From JBFMEX01 sp040752215 (GTDB lineage Bacteria > Pseudomonadota > Alphaproteobacteria > Rhizobiales > Hyphomicrobiaceae), in contig JBFMEX010000056.1 in assembly GCA_040752215.1 (NCBI GenBank), forward strand, positions 1-37,938: 37,938 nt of DNA, given 5' to 3'. Shown one piece after another: positions 1 to 10,481 of this stretch (positions within the stretch are counted from its first letter, which is position 1; each line of letters starts with the position of its first letter). The position numbers were made by a program, and so were the translations under genes. Below the pieces are notes generated by a model. That model was given only the letters and a program-made list of their open reading frames with translations. It was not told the DNA's origin and made no database searches.

Positions 1-23
1 GTCCCCACCGAGGCCGCCCGGTT

Positions 24-150
24 GTCATCCCGGCCGAGCCCTCTTGCGAGAGCCGGGACCCAGGGGCCGCATTTGCCACCGTCGCATCCTTGCCGCTGGG
101 TCCCGGCTCTGCGCGTCAGCGCTTCGCGCGGCCGCTACAGCCGGGATGAC
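24..150. repeat. Palindromic intergenic repeat, copy A
   Basis: The element begins GTCATCCCGGCCGAGCC and ends CCGGGATGAC, so the outer ends are complementary. An inner pair, CCGGGACCCAG near 52-63 and CTGGGTCCCGG near 98-108, is complementary too. The whole could fold into a long interrupted hairpin. A second copy follows 22 bp later. Elements of this form are common between genes in Hyphomicrobiales. No open reading frame in it looks like a gene. Confidence 0.75.
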
Positions 151-172
151 AGATGGAAATAGGATGCATGTT

Positions 173-310
173 GTCATCCCGGCCGAGCCCTCTTGCGAGA
201 ACCGGGACCCAGAGAACTGCCGCCGACGCGCGTAGGGATATCGAGCCTTCGGCGCCCCTCACGCTGGGTCCCGGATCGGCCCTCGCGCTGCGCGGACCGT
301 CCGGGATGAC
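173..310. repeat. Palindromic intergenic repeat, copy B
   Basis: This copy starts with almost the same 40 bp as copy A (one visible change, gagagccggg to gagaaccggg) and again ends CCGGGATGAC. The middle has diverged: the right arm carries GGTCCCGGATCGGCCCTCG in place of copy A's GGCTCTGCGCG stretch. The two copies lie head to tail downstream of the DUF3008 gene. A likely half copy occurs near 7246-7259. Confidence 0.75.
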
Positions 311-317
311 ATCAATG

Positions 318-500
318 TCACGTCTTGTGCTCGGGCAGTCCCTTGCGCGGCGTCGCGGCATAGTCCTCGAGCTGGCGCTCGGTCATCGAGACATACATCT
401 GCCGCGCGGCGCCCTTGAGCGTCGCGGGATCGATCTCGCCGCGCTTGGCCGCGAGCGCCATACCCGCCGCCCGCTGCTGCGCCTTGCTCCGCGCCGGCAT
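318..500 (-). CDS. DUF3008 family small protein
   Basis: This 60-residue basic protein begins MPARSKAQQRAAGMALAAKR and ends in KGLPEHKT. The layout fits the DUF3008 family: an N-terminal KSKAQQ(R/K)AAG segment, then KGA..MY.SM, then a (T/S).RKGLP tail. That family is small, soluble, widespread in Alphaproteobacteria and of unknown function. The gene starts 19 bp downstream of the valS stop on the same strand, so it is probably co-transcribed as the last gene of that unit. No signal peptide or membrane segment is visible. The family call rests on recognition of the motif layout; no biochemical role can be inferred. Confidence 0.8.
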   Translation of the reverse strand: MPARSKAQQRAAGMALAAKRGEIDPATLKGAARQMYVSMTERQLEDYAATPRKGLPEHKT

Positions 501-519
501 CCCATCACCTACTGCCCAA

Positions 520-3405
<2,886 letters not shown>

Positions 3406-3494
3406 GGGTGATGGACGCTCATTCTATGCGGGATGAGGGTCGGACGTAAGCGCCCGGCGCCCGGGCTGTCAACCGATGCCCCCGAGAACGCGAC

Positions 3495-3513
3495 GGGGCG
3501 CCCGTTGCGCCCC
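3495..3513 (-). terminator. GC-rich hairpin downstream of popZ
   Basis: A perfect 7-bp stem (GGGGCGC / GCGCCCC) with a 5-nt loop lies 28 bp past the stop of the PopZ-family gene and before valS. No T-tract follows on the minus strand, so intrinsic termination is uncertain. It may instead protect the 3' end of the mRNA. Confidence 0.4.
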
Positions 3514-3541
3514 GCCTGGACCGTCGACTGCGCCCGTCCGA

Positions 3542-5137
3542 TCAGCTGGCGGGCCCGGCCGGCGGCTTGGGCCGCCCCGCGATCTCGACCCGGAGCGCCT
3601 TCTCGACGATGCGCGGCATGTTGTCGTCCAGCCATTGCCGGAGCATCGGCCTGAGCAGCTCGGCGACCGTGTCCTCGAGCGTGCGCACGTCGCCCGCCGC
3701 GGCCGCCGTCACGAGCGAGATTGCAGACGGCGGTGCGGACGCGGGCGCCGCCGGCGGCTCATCGCGGCGTGCCGGCTCGGCGACGATCGGCGCGGACACC
3801 TCGGGCGCGGCCGCCGCAGCGGCCGGCGCGGCCGGCGGCTGGCTCGCAGCAGTGGCCTCGCCGACAACCTCGCCAGCGGTCGGCTTGGCCGGCGAGGACG
3901 GCGCGGCAGCGGGTGCTTCGGAGCGCATCGCCGAGGCGTCGCGCGGAACCGTCGGCTCGGTTGCGGGACCGCTCGCAGCCGGACCGGCTGCGCCCGATGC
4001 GGACACCGACGATCGCGGCGCGGCGGGCTGATCCTCAGGCTCGGACGTGCCGGCTTCCGACGCCGGTGGCTCGGTAGCGGCGCCCATCGCGGCCGATGAT
4101 GCCTTGAGCCCCTTGGCCAGCATGCTCAGTGCGGACGCAGCGGCGGCCGTAGTGTCGGGGTCGGTCGTCGTCTCCTGATCCGCTGACGGGGTCGCCGGCG
4201 GCGCGGCCGGCGTGGCTGCGATCGCGGTCGCCGCAGCGTGAGCCGCGGGCGCCCCGGCCTGGGCCATTCTTGTCTCCGGCATGGGCGCTGCGGTGGCAAC
4301 CGGCCCGGCAGTCACGGCAGCCGCCTTCTCCGTCGCGGGGGCCGGCGGCGACGCCGCCGGTGCGGGCGCCGGGGAAGCGGCGGCAGGCGCCGGCATGGCC
4401 GCGATCACCTCCGGCAGCGGCCTTGGCGCCTGCGGCGGCGGCACCACGTCGGGAGGCGGCGCGCTCTCGTTGATCCGGCGGCCGAACGGCGGCGCACCGG
4501 CGGGATCCGCCGGCCGTGGCGCATCCGGACGCGCCGGAACGAAAGTGCCGAGGTCGGCCGGGCGCGATCCGCTGTCACGGCCCGCCTGAGCCGGAAACGC
4601 CCCGAGCGAGGGCTCGATGCGACCGGGCGGCGGTGGCGGCGCGGACACCAGCGGTCCACCCAATGGGCTCTCGCGACGCCCTGTCGGCAACGGCAGCCCC
4701 GTGCCGCGCGTCGCCGCGGCATCCCTGAGCGGCAACGATGCCGGCGAGCGCGGCGCCGGGTCGACCAGCATGTCTGCGAGATCGTCGTCGATGCCGGCGA
4801 CGCCCGCGCGCGGCACGGCGGCCGGGGCGCCGGCCGGCGCGGTCGCTGACGGGCCGCGCAGCGCCTCGGACAGGCGACCGAACAGAGCCGAGCCGCCGGG
4901 CTTGTGCGGCTGCTCCTGGGATGTGCGCGCCGGTTCGCTCGAGCGTTCTGGCGCGGAGAGGGATGCGGGCGCGGCTCTTGGCGCCGGAGCCGGCGCGACC
5001 GAGGCCGGGGAGACCCCGAGTGGTCCGCCGCCGGAAGCGCTCGCCGGCACGGCCGCCGGCTCCTCGGCGATGATCTTGCGGATCGATGCCAGGATATCTT
5101 CCATGGTCGGCTCGACGGCCGCAACCGGTCTCGTCAT
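3542..5137 (-). CDS. popZ: PopZ-family (DUF2497) polar organizing protein, long form
   Basis: This 531-residue protein starts at MTRPVAAVEPTMEDILASIR, which matches the N-terminal helix of PopZ/DUF2497 proteins (EPSMEDILASIR.II). The start is preceded by a GAGGGTG ribosome-binding site; an upstream extension of the frame to 5302 lacks conserved features. The C-terminal ~60 residues (LEDTVAELLRPMLRQWLDDN, then MPRIVEKALRVEI) match the PopZ oligomerisation region. About 400 residues between them are Pro/Ala-rich and very probably disordered. In Caulobacter, PopZ forms a polar matrix that anchors the chromosome origin and signalling proteins. That role is inferred here from the two ends. The Caulobacter protein is only about 180 residues, so the linker is greatly expanded. 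Its position between tolC and valS is typical of Hyphomicrobiales. Confidence 0.85.
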   Translation of the reverse strand: MTRPVAAVEPTMEDILASIRKIIAEEPAAVPASASGGGPLGVSPASVAPAPAPRAAPASLSAPERSSEPARTSQEQPHKPGGSALFGRLSEALRGPSATAPAGAPAAVPRAGVAGIDDDLADMLVDPAPRSPASLPLRDAAATRGTGLPLPTGRRESPLGGPLVSAPPPPPGRIEPSLGAFPAQAGRDSGSRPADLGTFVPARPDAPRPADPAGAPPFGRRINESAPPPDVVPPPQAPRPLPEVIAAMPAPAAASPAPAPAASPPAPATEKAAAVTAGPVATAAPMPETRMAQAGAPAAHAAATAIAATPAAPPATPSADQETTTDPDTTAAAASALSMLAKGLKASSAAMGAATEPPASEAGTSEPEDQPAAPRSSVSASGAAGPAASGPATEPTVPRDASAMRSEAPAAAPSSPAKPTAGEVVGEATAASQPPAAPAAAAAAPEVSAPIVAEPARRDEPPAAPASAPPSAISLVTAAAAGDVRTLEDTVAELLRPMLRQWLDDNMPRIVEKALRVEIAGRPKPPAGPAS

Positions 5138-5345
5138 CGCACACCCTCGTTCGCCGCACCCGTCCATGCGGACCCCCGGGCCGCCCCTCGCGACGGTCCT
5201 ATGGTTAAGCTCGTACAACGCCTTTCGGCGCCCATCAATGCGTCTCGGCGGATGATCCTCACCTCGCGCATCGCAAAAGGCGGGATAATTCACCGGTTGC
5301 ATTACAAACGCATGTACCTCAACAGCGTTCGGCCCGCGAAGCCCC

Positions 5346-5420
5346 CTAGTGTCGTGATCGCGAAATTCGTCACATTCTGCAGCTCGCGTCGAACGAGTTT
5401 CGCGATCTGAACGACACTAG
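5346..5420. repeat. CTAGTGT-ended hairpin repeat, copy 1
   Basis: This 75-bp element starts CTAGTGTCGT and ends ACGACACTAG, exact reverse complements. The complementarity continues inward after a small bulge (GATCGCGAAA against TTTCGCGATC). It lies in the 406-bp gap between tolC and popZ. A related element follows 13 bp later. Confidence 0.8.
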
Positions 5421-5433
5421 CAATATCAACGAT

Positions 5434-5512
5434 CTAGTGTGATTCAGGTCGAGAAGTCCGCCTCCCGACCTGGCCGCAAGGTGTGCAGCGGACTTCTCGA
5501 TCATCACACTAG
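5434..5512. repeat. CTAGTGT-ended hairpin repeat, copy 2
   Basis: This 79-bp element starts CTAGTGTGAT and ends ATCACACTAG. The inner arms TCGAGAAGTCCGC and GCGGACTTCTCGA are also complementary. It shares the layout CTAGTGTnnTTCAGRTCG with copy 1, but bases differ in both arms together so that pairing is kept. It ends 31 bp past the tolC stop and could serve as a 3' end structure for that mRNA. Confidence 0.8.
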
Positions 5513-5543
5513 CCGGCTTCCGCGGCGGCGGTGAGGCAAACGG

Positions 5544-7007
5544 CTATTTCGACGGCCGCGCCCGGCGCTCCTCGACCGGCGTCACGTCGAGATGCTCGTG
5601 CCGGCCGTCGTTGTGGGTGATCGAGATCCCGTACCACTTGCGGCGCACCTCGTCGGCGTGGATCACCGGATCGTAGACCTCGGCCACGCCGCCGATGTGC
5701 TCGGCATCCAGCCGACCGATCGCGCTCAGGACGCGATAGCCGGCGACGACGAGATCGCGCCTGGTGCGCTCGAGCTGCACCTCCGAGGTGACGAGCTCCA
5801 GCTCCGCATTGAGCACATCGAGCACCGTCCGCTGACCGACCTTCTCCTCCTCGCGCACGCCCAGCAGCGCGGTCCTGTTGGCCTCGACCTGCGTCTTGTC
5901 TGAGCCGAGCTGGGCGCGCTTGGCCTCGTATTCGGACCAGCTCCTCACGACCTCCTGGCGCACCTCGGTCCTGGCCTGCTCGATCTCCTGCAACCGGCTG
6001 ACGTGGGTGTGCTTCGCCTGGCGCACGCGCGCGTGCACCTCGCCGCCCTGGTAGATCGGCACCGTCAGCCGGCCAGTGACTGTGGTCGTCTCGTTCTGGT
6101 CGAGGACGTTGCTCTGTTGGTAGCGGTTCGAGTAGGTCGCATCGAGCTCGAGCTCCGGCAGCAGCTCGCCGCGGATGCGATCGACCGTGTGCCGCGCGGC
6201 CTGCTCGCGGTAGAGCGCGCCGATGACCAGCGGACTCTCCTGCTCCGAGATCGACATCGCCGCGTCGACCGACGGCGGCAGCAGCCGGTCGGGCGTGCCC
6301 GGCTCGGCAAGGCCGGAGGGATCGTGACCGACGACGCGCTTGAAGACGGCCCTGCTGGTCTTGAGATTGGCGCGCGCCGCGTCGAGCTGCGATACCGCGC
6401 CGGCCCGGCGTGCTTGTGCCTGGGCGAGATCGGTGCGCGTCACCTCGCCGACGGCGAACCTGTCCTGCGTCGCCTTCAGCTCGCGCGAGAGCACGTTGAC
6501 GTTGTTCTCCTGCAAGCGAACGATCGCCTGGTCGCGAACCACGTCGGCATAGGCGGAGGCGGCTTCCAGCAGCACCTCGGCCTCGACCCGGCGCAGCGCC
6601 TCGCGCCCGGCCCTGACGCCGGCCTCCGCCTCGCGCACGGCATTGGTGGTCTGGAAACCGTTGAACAGGTTCTGGTTCAAGTTGACCGCGTAGCCCTTCG
6701 GGTTGGTGCGGCCCTCGGCGAGACTGTCCGGTCTCAGGTTCTGATTTTGAAAGCCGACGTCGGCCTGGCCGAAGATCTGCGGCCGATAGCCGGAGTTGGC
6801 GCGCGCCACCTCCTCGTCGGTGGCCCTGAGACGGGCACGCTCGGCGTCGAGACGCGGGTTGTAGCGGTAGGCTGCGGCGAGCGCCTCGCGCAACGTCTCG
6901 GCCGACGCGGCAATCGGCGACGAAACGGCGAGCCCCGCGGCGAGCAGGGCAAGGACCTGCGACGACGCACGCGCACGCGACCGAGACTGTCGAGGCCTGC
7001 AACACAT
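5544..7007 (-). CDS. tolC: TolC-family outer membrane efflux/secretion channel
   Basis: This 487-residue protein forms the outer-membrane channel of type I secretion and multidrug efflux systems. An N-terminal signal peptide (hydrophobic VLALLAAGLAVSSPIAASA) ends just before ETLREALAAAYRYNP, the usual start of mature TolC proteins. Two repeats of the outer membrane efflux family follow, including ANSGYRPQIFGQADVGFQNQ, GYAVNLNQNLFNGFQT, VGEVTRTDLAQAQAR and VGQRTVLDVLNAELEL. The last two are the equivalent (V/A)G..T..D(L/V) helices of each repeat. Inner-membrane and adaptor partners are not in this window. The gene lies alone between pcm and popZ, on the same strand, with a repeat pair just past its stop. 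The family call is firm; the transported substrate cannot be told from the sequence. Confidence 0.93.
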   Translation of the reverse strand: MCCRPRQSRSRARASSQVLALLAAGLAVSSPIAASAETLREALAAAYRYNPRLDAERARLRATDEEVARANSGYRPQIFGQADVGFQNQNLRPDSLAEGRTNPKGYAVNLNQNLFNGFQTTNAVREAEAGVRAGREALRRVEAEVLLEAASAYADVVRDQAIVRLQENNVNVLSRELKATQDRFAVGEVTRTDLAQAQARRAGAVSQLDAARANLKTSRAVFKRVVGHDPSGLAEPGTPDRLLPPSVDAAMSISEQESPLVIGALYREQAARHTVDRIRGELLPELELDATYSNRYQQSNVLDQNETTTVTGRLTVPIYQGGEVHARVRQAKHTHVSRLQEIEQARTEVRQEVVRSWSEYEAKRAQLGSDKTQVEANRTALLGVREEEKVGQRTVLDVLNAELELVTSEVQLERTRRDLVVAGYRVLSAIGRLDAEHIGGVAEVYDPVIHADEVRRKWYGISITHNDGRHEHLDVTPVEERRARPSK

Positions 7008-7305
7008 CCCCTAACCCCTACGCGGCAGCTCCAACGAGCGTCGCCACACCCTCCCGACGCATGCCCCCGTGACGCGCGGCGAGCCGTCAAAGGGCACGCA
7101 AGTGATTCGCCCCGCAAGCTCTCTTTACGCGATGCTCACAGGAACCAGAAGGCGCACCCCGGTCCGCGCCGTGTTCCGTGGTTGCTCGTTGCGCAACAGC
7201 CACATGTCCGAAATCGGAGGAGCCTCTCGGTTTCAGCGAGCAGGCGCGTCCGGGATGACATGGTCTTGACAGGTGCGGCTCGGCCGGAAGTGCGAGCGGC
7301 AAGAA
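7008..7305. other. Intergenic region upstream of tolC with a repeat fragment
   Basis: No convincing gene is visible in these 298 bp between the stop of pcm and the start of tolC. Positions 7246-7259 (GCGTCCGGGATGAC) match the right end of the palindromic repeats at 24-310, which suggests a half copy. The tolC promoter should lie here, but no clear -35/-10 pair was found. Confidence 0.5.
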
Positions 7306-7977
7306 TCAGAAAACGAACTCCGCGCGGCGCGCGAAGCCCGGCAGCGTCGTCGCGCCGGCGGTGAACGCGACGCGTCGGTTGTACGCCTCGCCCTGGCGGC
7401 GCCAGACCGTCGCGTGGCCGATCGGCTCGCCGGCGACCACCGCCACGAGCCGGCCGCCATCCTTCAACTGGTCGAAGAGATGCGCCGGCACCTCGGCCAC
7501 CGCGCCCTCGATCAGGATCGCGTCGTAGGGGCCCTCGCCGGGATAGCCGACATCGAGCTCGCCCGTCACCACAGCGACATTGTCCAGCGCCTGCGCCTCG
7601 ATTGCACGCGCCGCCTCCTCGGCCAGCACGGGATCGCTCTCGAGCGCGACCACGGTCTCGGCGATCCGCGCCAGCACCGCCGCCGAGTAGCCGAGCCCGC
7701 AGCCGATATCGAGCACCACCGCGCCCGACTCCAGCTCTGCGAGTTGCACCAGCTTGGCGAACGTGCGCGGCGCCAGCAGCATGCGCCGCGGCACGCCGTC
7801 GCGCGCCGGCGCTACCTCGAGCTCGCCCTCCATATAGGCGAGCGGCCGCATCCCCGACGGCACGAACGCCTCGCGTGGCACCTCGAGCATCGCCCGCGTG
7901 ATGCGCCGGTCGGTCACGTCGTTCGGCCGGATCTGCGATTCGACCATGTTGATGCGTTGCAGTCGCGTGTCGACCAT
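7306..7977 (-). CDS. pcm: Protein-L-isoaspartate O-methyltransferase family protein
   Basis: This 223-residue SAM-dependent methyltransferase belongs to the PCMT family, which repairs or marks isoaspartyl residues in aged proteins. The start at MVDTRLQRINMVESQIRPND is chosen because GGGAGG lies just upstream and because family members begin this way; the frame runs further upstream without conserved sequence. The SAM-binding motif I is VVLDIGCGLGYSAAVLA, followed by the acidic motif VVALESDP. The region GVPRRMLLAPRTFAKLVQLA corresponds to the substrate loop, where typical Pcm proteins have a (T/S)(I/V)SQP sequence. That loop is diverged, as in many alphaproteobacterial homologues sitting next to tolC, so activity on isoaspartate should not be taken for granted. 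Confidence 0.85.
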   Translation of the reverse strand: MVDTRLQRINMVESQIRPNDVTDRRITRAMLEVPREAFVPSGMRPLAYMEGELEVAPARDGVPRRMLLAPRTFAKLVQLAELESGAVVLDIGCGLGYSAAVLARIAETVVALESDPVLAEEAARAIEAQALDNVAVVTGELDVGYPGEGPYDAILIEGAVAEVPAHLFDQLKDGGRLVAVVAGEPIGHATVWRRQGEAYNRRVAFTAGATTLPGFARRAEFVF

Positions 7978-8156
7978 CTTGCCTCCCGAGATCCCTTCCG
8001 CGGCGCCGGCAACCGATACGGGGCGCGCACGCTGCATGTCGCCGCGACCATACCCAATCGCCGCGCCGCCAGCCAGCCCGCCTCTCGGCGGGGTTTCCGG
8101 CGATCGCGGCACGTCGGGCCCAGGGTCATTCATTTCTCGGGGCGTACCGTTCTCCT

Positions 8157-8277
8157 CCCTCTCCCGGGACGGGAGAGGGCGCCCGAAGGGCGGGTGAGGG
8201 ACTCGTCACTGACGACAGAGCCTGTTGGGAGGAGGCCCCTCATCCGGCCTTCGGCCACCTTCTCCCCAAGGAGAAGG
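8157..8277. repeat. REP-like repeat pair (two inverted half elements)
   Basis: The left half holds a hairpin CCCTCTCCCG-GGA-CGGGAGAGGG (8157-8179), then a small CGCCCGAAGGGCG hairpin and CGGGTGAGGG. The right half (about 8234-8277) is the same element inverted: CCCCTCATCCGGCC, TTCGGCC, then CCTTCTCC-CCAA-GGAGAAGG. The stems differ in sequence but keep pairing. This is a typical bacterial interspersed REP dimer lying between pcm and the tRNA genes. Confidence 0.75.
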
Positions 8278-8466
8278 GTAGTTGTGGGCGCGAGCTTCGG
8301 GAGTTGAATGGCCCTGACGGCAACCCGCTTGCATCTTGGACACCGCCGGGCGATGTGATAATCGGACGGGACTTCCCGGCGCTCTTGGCTCTGACCCGCC
8401 GCTCGCGGCAGGACCGGCCATTGCCCGGCGCCTCTGCCTCCACCACGGGCAGCAGGCGAGACGGAC

Positions 8467-8540
8467 GGCCACGTGGCGGAGTGGTGACGCACCGGACTGC
8501 AAATCCGTGAACCCCGGTTCGATTCCGGGCGTGGCCTCCA
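8467..8540 (+). tRNA. tRNA-Cys (anticodon GCA)
   Basis: The acceptor arms GGCCACG (8467-8473) and CGTGGCC (8530-8536) pair fully. They are followed by T as discriminator and an encoded CCA. The anticodon stem CCGGA/TCCGT encloses the loop CTGCAAA, giving GCA. The T-arm CCCGG-TTCGATT-CCGGG is standard. This tRNA reads the cysteine codons TGC and TGT. Confidence 0.97.
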
Positions 8541-8658
8541 ACCTTTCGCCCCGCGCTGGACGGCATCGGTGACAGGCGGACAGCTTTTTTCGGTCGAGCC
8601 CTTGGCTTTGCGGCGCGGTATCTGCTAAGAGCGCGCCATCGAGATGGACTCCGTTTAT

Positions 8659-8733
8659 TCCGCGGTAGCTCAGCGGTAGAGCAACCGGCTGTTAACCGGT
8701 TGGTCGTAGGTTCGAATCCTACCCGCGGAGCCA
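8659..8733 (+). tRNA. tRNA-Asn (anticodon GTT)
   Basis: The acceptor arms TCCGCGG and CCGCGGA pair fully, with discriminator G and an encoded CCA. The D-arm GCTCAGCGGTAGAGC is canonical. The anticodon stem ACCGG/CCGGT encloses CTGTTAA, giving GTT. The T-arm GTAGG-TTCGAAT-CCTAC is canonical. It lies 118 bp past tRNA-Cys and may share its transcript. Confidence 0.98.
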
Positions 8734-8881
8734 TCTTGGCAAGCGCACCGGCAACGGCGCGCACCCCCGCGGGGTGAGATTCCTGCAGTCGCAGAACGAT
8801 ATGGAGCGCGCCTTCCGGCCGCGCCCGCCTCGTTGTGCGCGAGCCTCCGCGATCACGCAGCCGGTGGCCCCCGCCTCGCCC

Positions 8882-10255
8882 TCAAGGCGCCAGCGATTTC
8901 ACCACCGGCAGCGGCGGCTCGGTCGGGTCGTTGGGATCGCGCTCGCGGCCCGCGGCCAGCTCGAGGCGGCCGTCGCGGTTGTAGACGTCGGGCCGGAACT
9001 GCACCGTTCCGTCCGGCTCCGCCCACGCCGTCACATACACGAAATACACCGGCACCGGCCGCGACAACGTGAGGTCGAGCGCCTGGCCCGAATCGAGCAC
9101 CTCCTGCACCCGGCCCGCGCGCTCCCAGCCGACCTCGTGGCGGGCGATCCACTCGACCAGCTCGAATACGCCCTGCACCCGCACGCAGCCGGCGCTGAAC
9201 GCCCGCCCGCGCTGCGTGAACAGGTTCTTCATCGGCGTGTCGTGCATGTAGACGGTGTGCTCGTTCGGCATGTCGATACGGACGAGGCCGAGCGCGTTCT
9301 GCGGCCCGGGATCTTGCTTGAACTTGATCTTGCTGGCGTCCGCTATGCTCCAGTTGATCGCGTTCGTATCGAGCTCGGGCCCGTTGTGGCCGTTGAAGAC
9401 GCGGATCTTCTCCTTCTCGAGATACTCCGGCTCCTTCATCAGCCGCGGGATCAGGTCGAGCTGGGCGACGCTGTCCGGCACCCGCCAATAGGGGAAGAAG
9501 TTGAGTCCCTTGATGGTGGCGCGGATCTCCGGCGTCTGCCGCTCGGTGCGGCCGACGATCACCCGGTGGCGCTGCTGCACCTCGTAGCGCTCGACCGCCT
9601 CCAGCTGATAGGCCGGCACGTTGACCAGGATGTAGCGCTCCTCGATCTGCTGGCGCATCAGATCGGCGAGCCGGTGGCGATTGAGGCGCAGCTGCTCGAG
9701 CCGATCCTGCGCCGACACATTGAGGGACGCCAGCGTCGGCCGGTCGGCGCGGCCGTTGACGCGCAGGCCGTTGCGAGCCTGATAGCGCTTCACCGCCTCC
9801 TCCAGGCCCTGGTCGAAGCCGAAATCCTCGAAATAGCCCTGCCCCGGTCCGAGGTCGCCGCTGACGCGCAGCCGCTTGCGCAGTATCGGCACACGCTCGT
9901 CGTCGTCGCCCGGCCGCATCATCTTGTTCTCGGGGATCCTCTGCCAACCGCCGGCGCTGACGATCCGCTCGTAGCGCTGGATCGCCTTGTCGATCGCCAC
10001 CAGCATCTCGTCGCTGCGCCAGGGGATCGAGTTCGGTCGCAGATCCTCGAGCTGCTCCACCTTCGGGGTGCGCTCGGCGGGTCGCTCGGCATAGCTCGGC
10101 GAGCCGAACCCGGGCACCGACTCCCACCAGTTGTGCTGCGCATGCGCCGGGCCGGCCGCCAGGAGGAACGCCACACAGATCCCGACGAGCCGGCCGAGAC
10201 CGCCTCCGTCATGCCAACGCCGTTGCCCTCCAGCGAAATAGTACCGCATGCCCAT
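8882..10255 (-). CDS. Murein L,D-transpeptidase, YcbB type
   Basis: This exported enzyme should form 3-3 cross-links in peptidoglycan or attach proteins to it. An N-terminal hydrophobic segment (GRLVGICVAFLLAAGPAHA) looks like a signal peptide ending before QHNWWE. A peptidoglycan-binding-like region follows (YQARNGLRVNGRADRPTLAS). The C-terminal YkuD catalytic domain has HTVYMHDTP and the SAGCVRV motif; the nucleophile is Cys357. The start at 10255 (457 residues) gives a plausible signal peptide, but an in-frame start at 10336 would add 27 residues and cannot be excluded. The protein is clearly paralogous to the product of 19787-21052, sharing the RYE.IV..GGW and (N/D)(L/I)IP blocks. It stands alone between the tRNA genes and thiL. 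Confidence 0.92.
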   Translation of the reverse strand: MGMRYYFAGGQRRWHDGGGLGRLVGICVAFLLAAGPAHAQHNWWESVPGFGSPSYAERPAERTPKVEQLEDLRPNSIPWRSDEMLVAIDKAIQRYERIVSAGGWQRIPENKMMRPGDDDERVPILRKRLRVSGDLGPGQGYFEDFGFDQGLEEAVKRYQARNGLRVNGRADRPTLASLNVSAQDRLEQLRLNRHRLADLMRQQIEERYILVNVPAYQLEAVERYEVQQRHRVIVGRTERQTPEIRATIKGLNFFPYWRVPDSVAQLDLIPRLMKEPEYLEKEKIRVFNGHNGPELDTNAINWSIADASKIKFKQDPGPQNALGLVRIDMPNEHTVYMHDTPMKNLFTQRGRAFSAGCVRVQGVFELVEWIARHEVGWERAGRVQEVLDSGQALDLTLSRPVPVYFVYVTAWAEPDGTVQFRPDVYNRDGRLELAAGRERDPNDPTEPPLPVVKSLAP

Positions 10256-10481
10256 TTGTCCCGATTTCCGCTGCGGCGGGTTCACGCGTGCCCGTGACTT
10301 GGCTGGAGCCGACCCGCGACGCTTGATGTGTGTCACTCATATGGCCAAACCAAGACGGTTTACCAGGGCCGAAGCGCCGCGGATGGCCCCGGTCGCCTCC
10401 TGCTGTGGCTCATCTGCTGCAGACTGTGTGACGCTTGTGCAAGGGGCAGTCCGATTCGCGCCCACGGCGCCTCGCTTCTCC

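Noticed and set aside
8240..8764. Minus-strand open frame with RVGFEPTTNRLTAGCSTAELP and GHARNRTGVHGFA
   Set aside because: It is the antisense of the tRNA-Asn and tRNA-Cys genes; such translated tRNA complements are a known source of false protein annotations.
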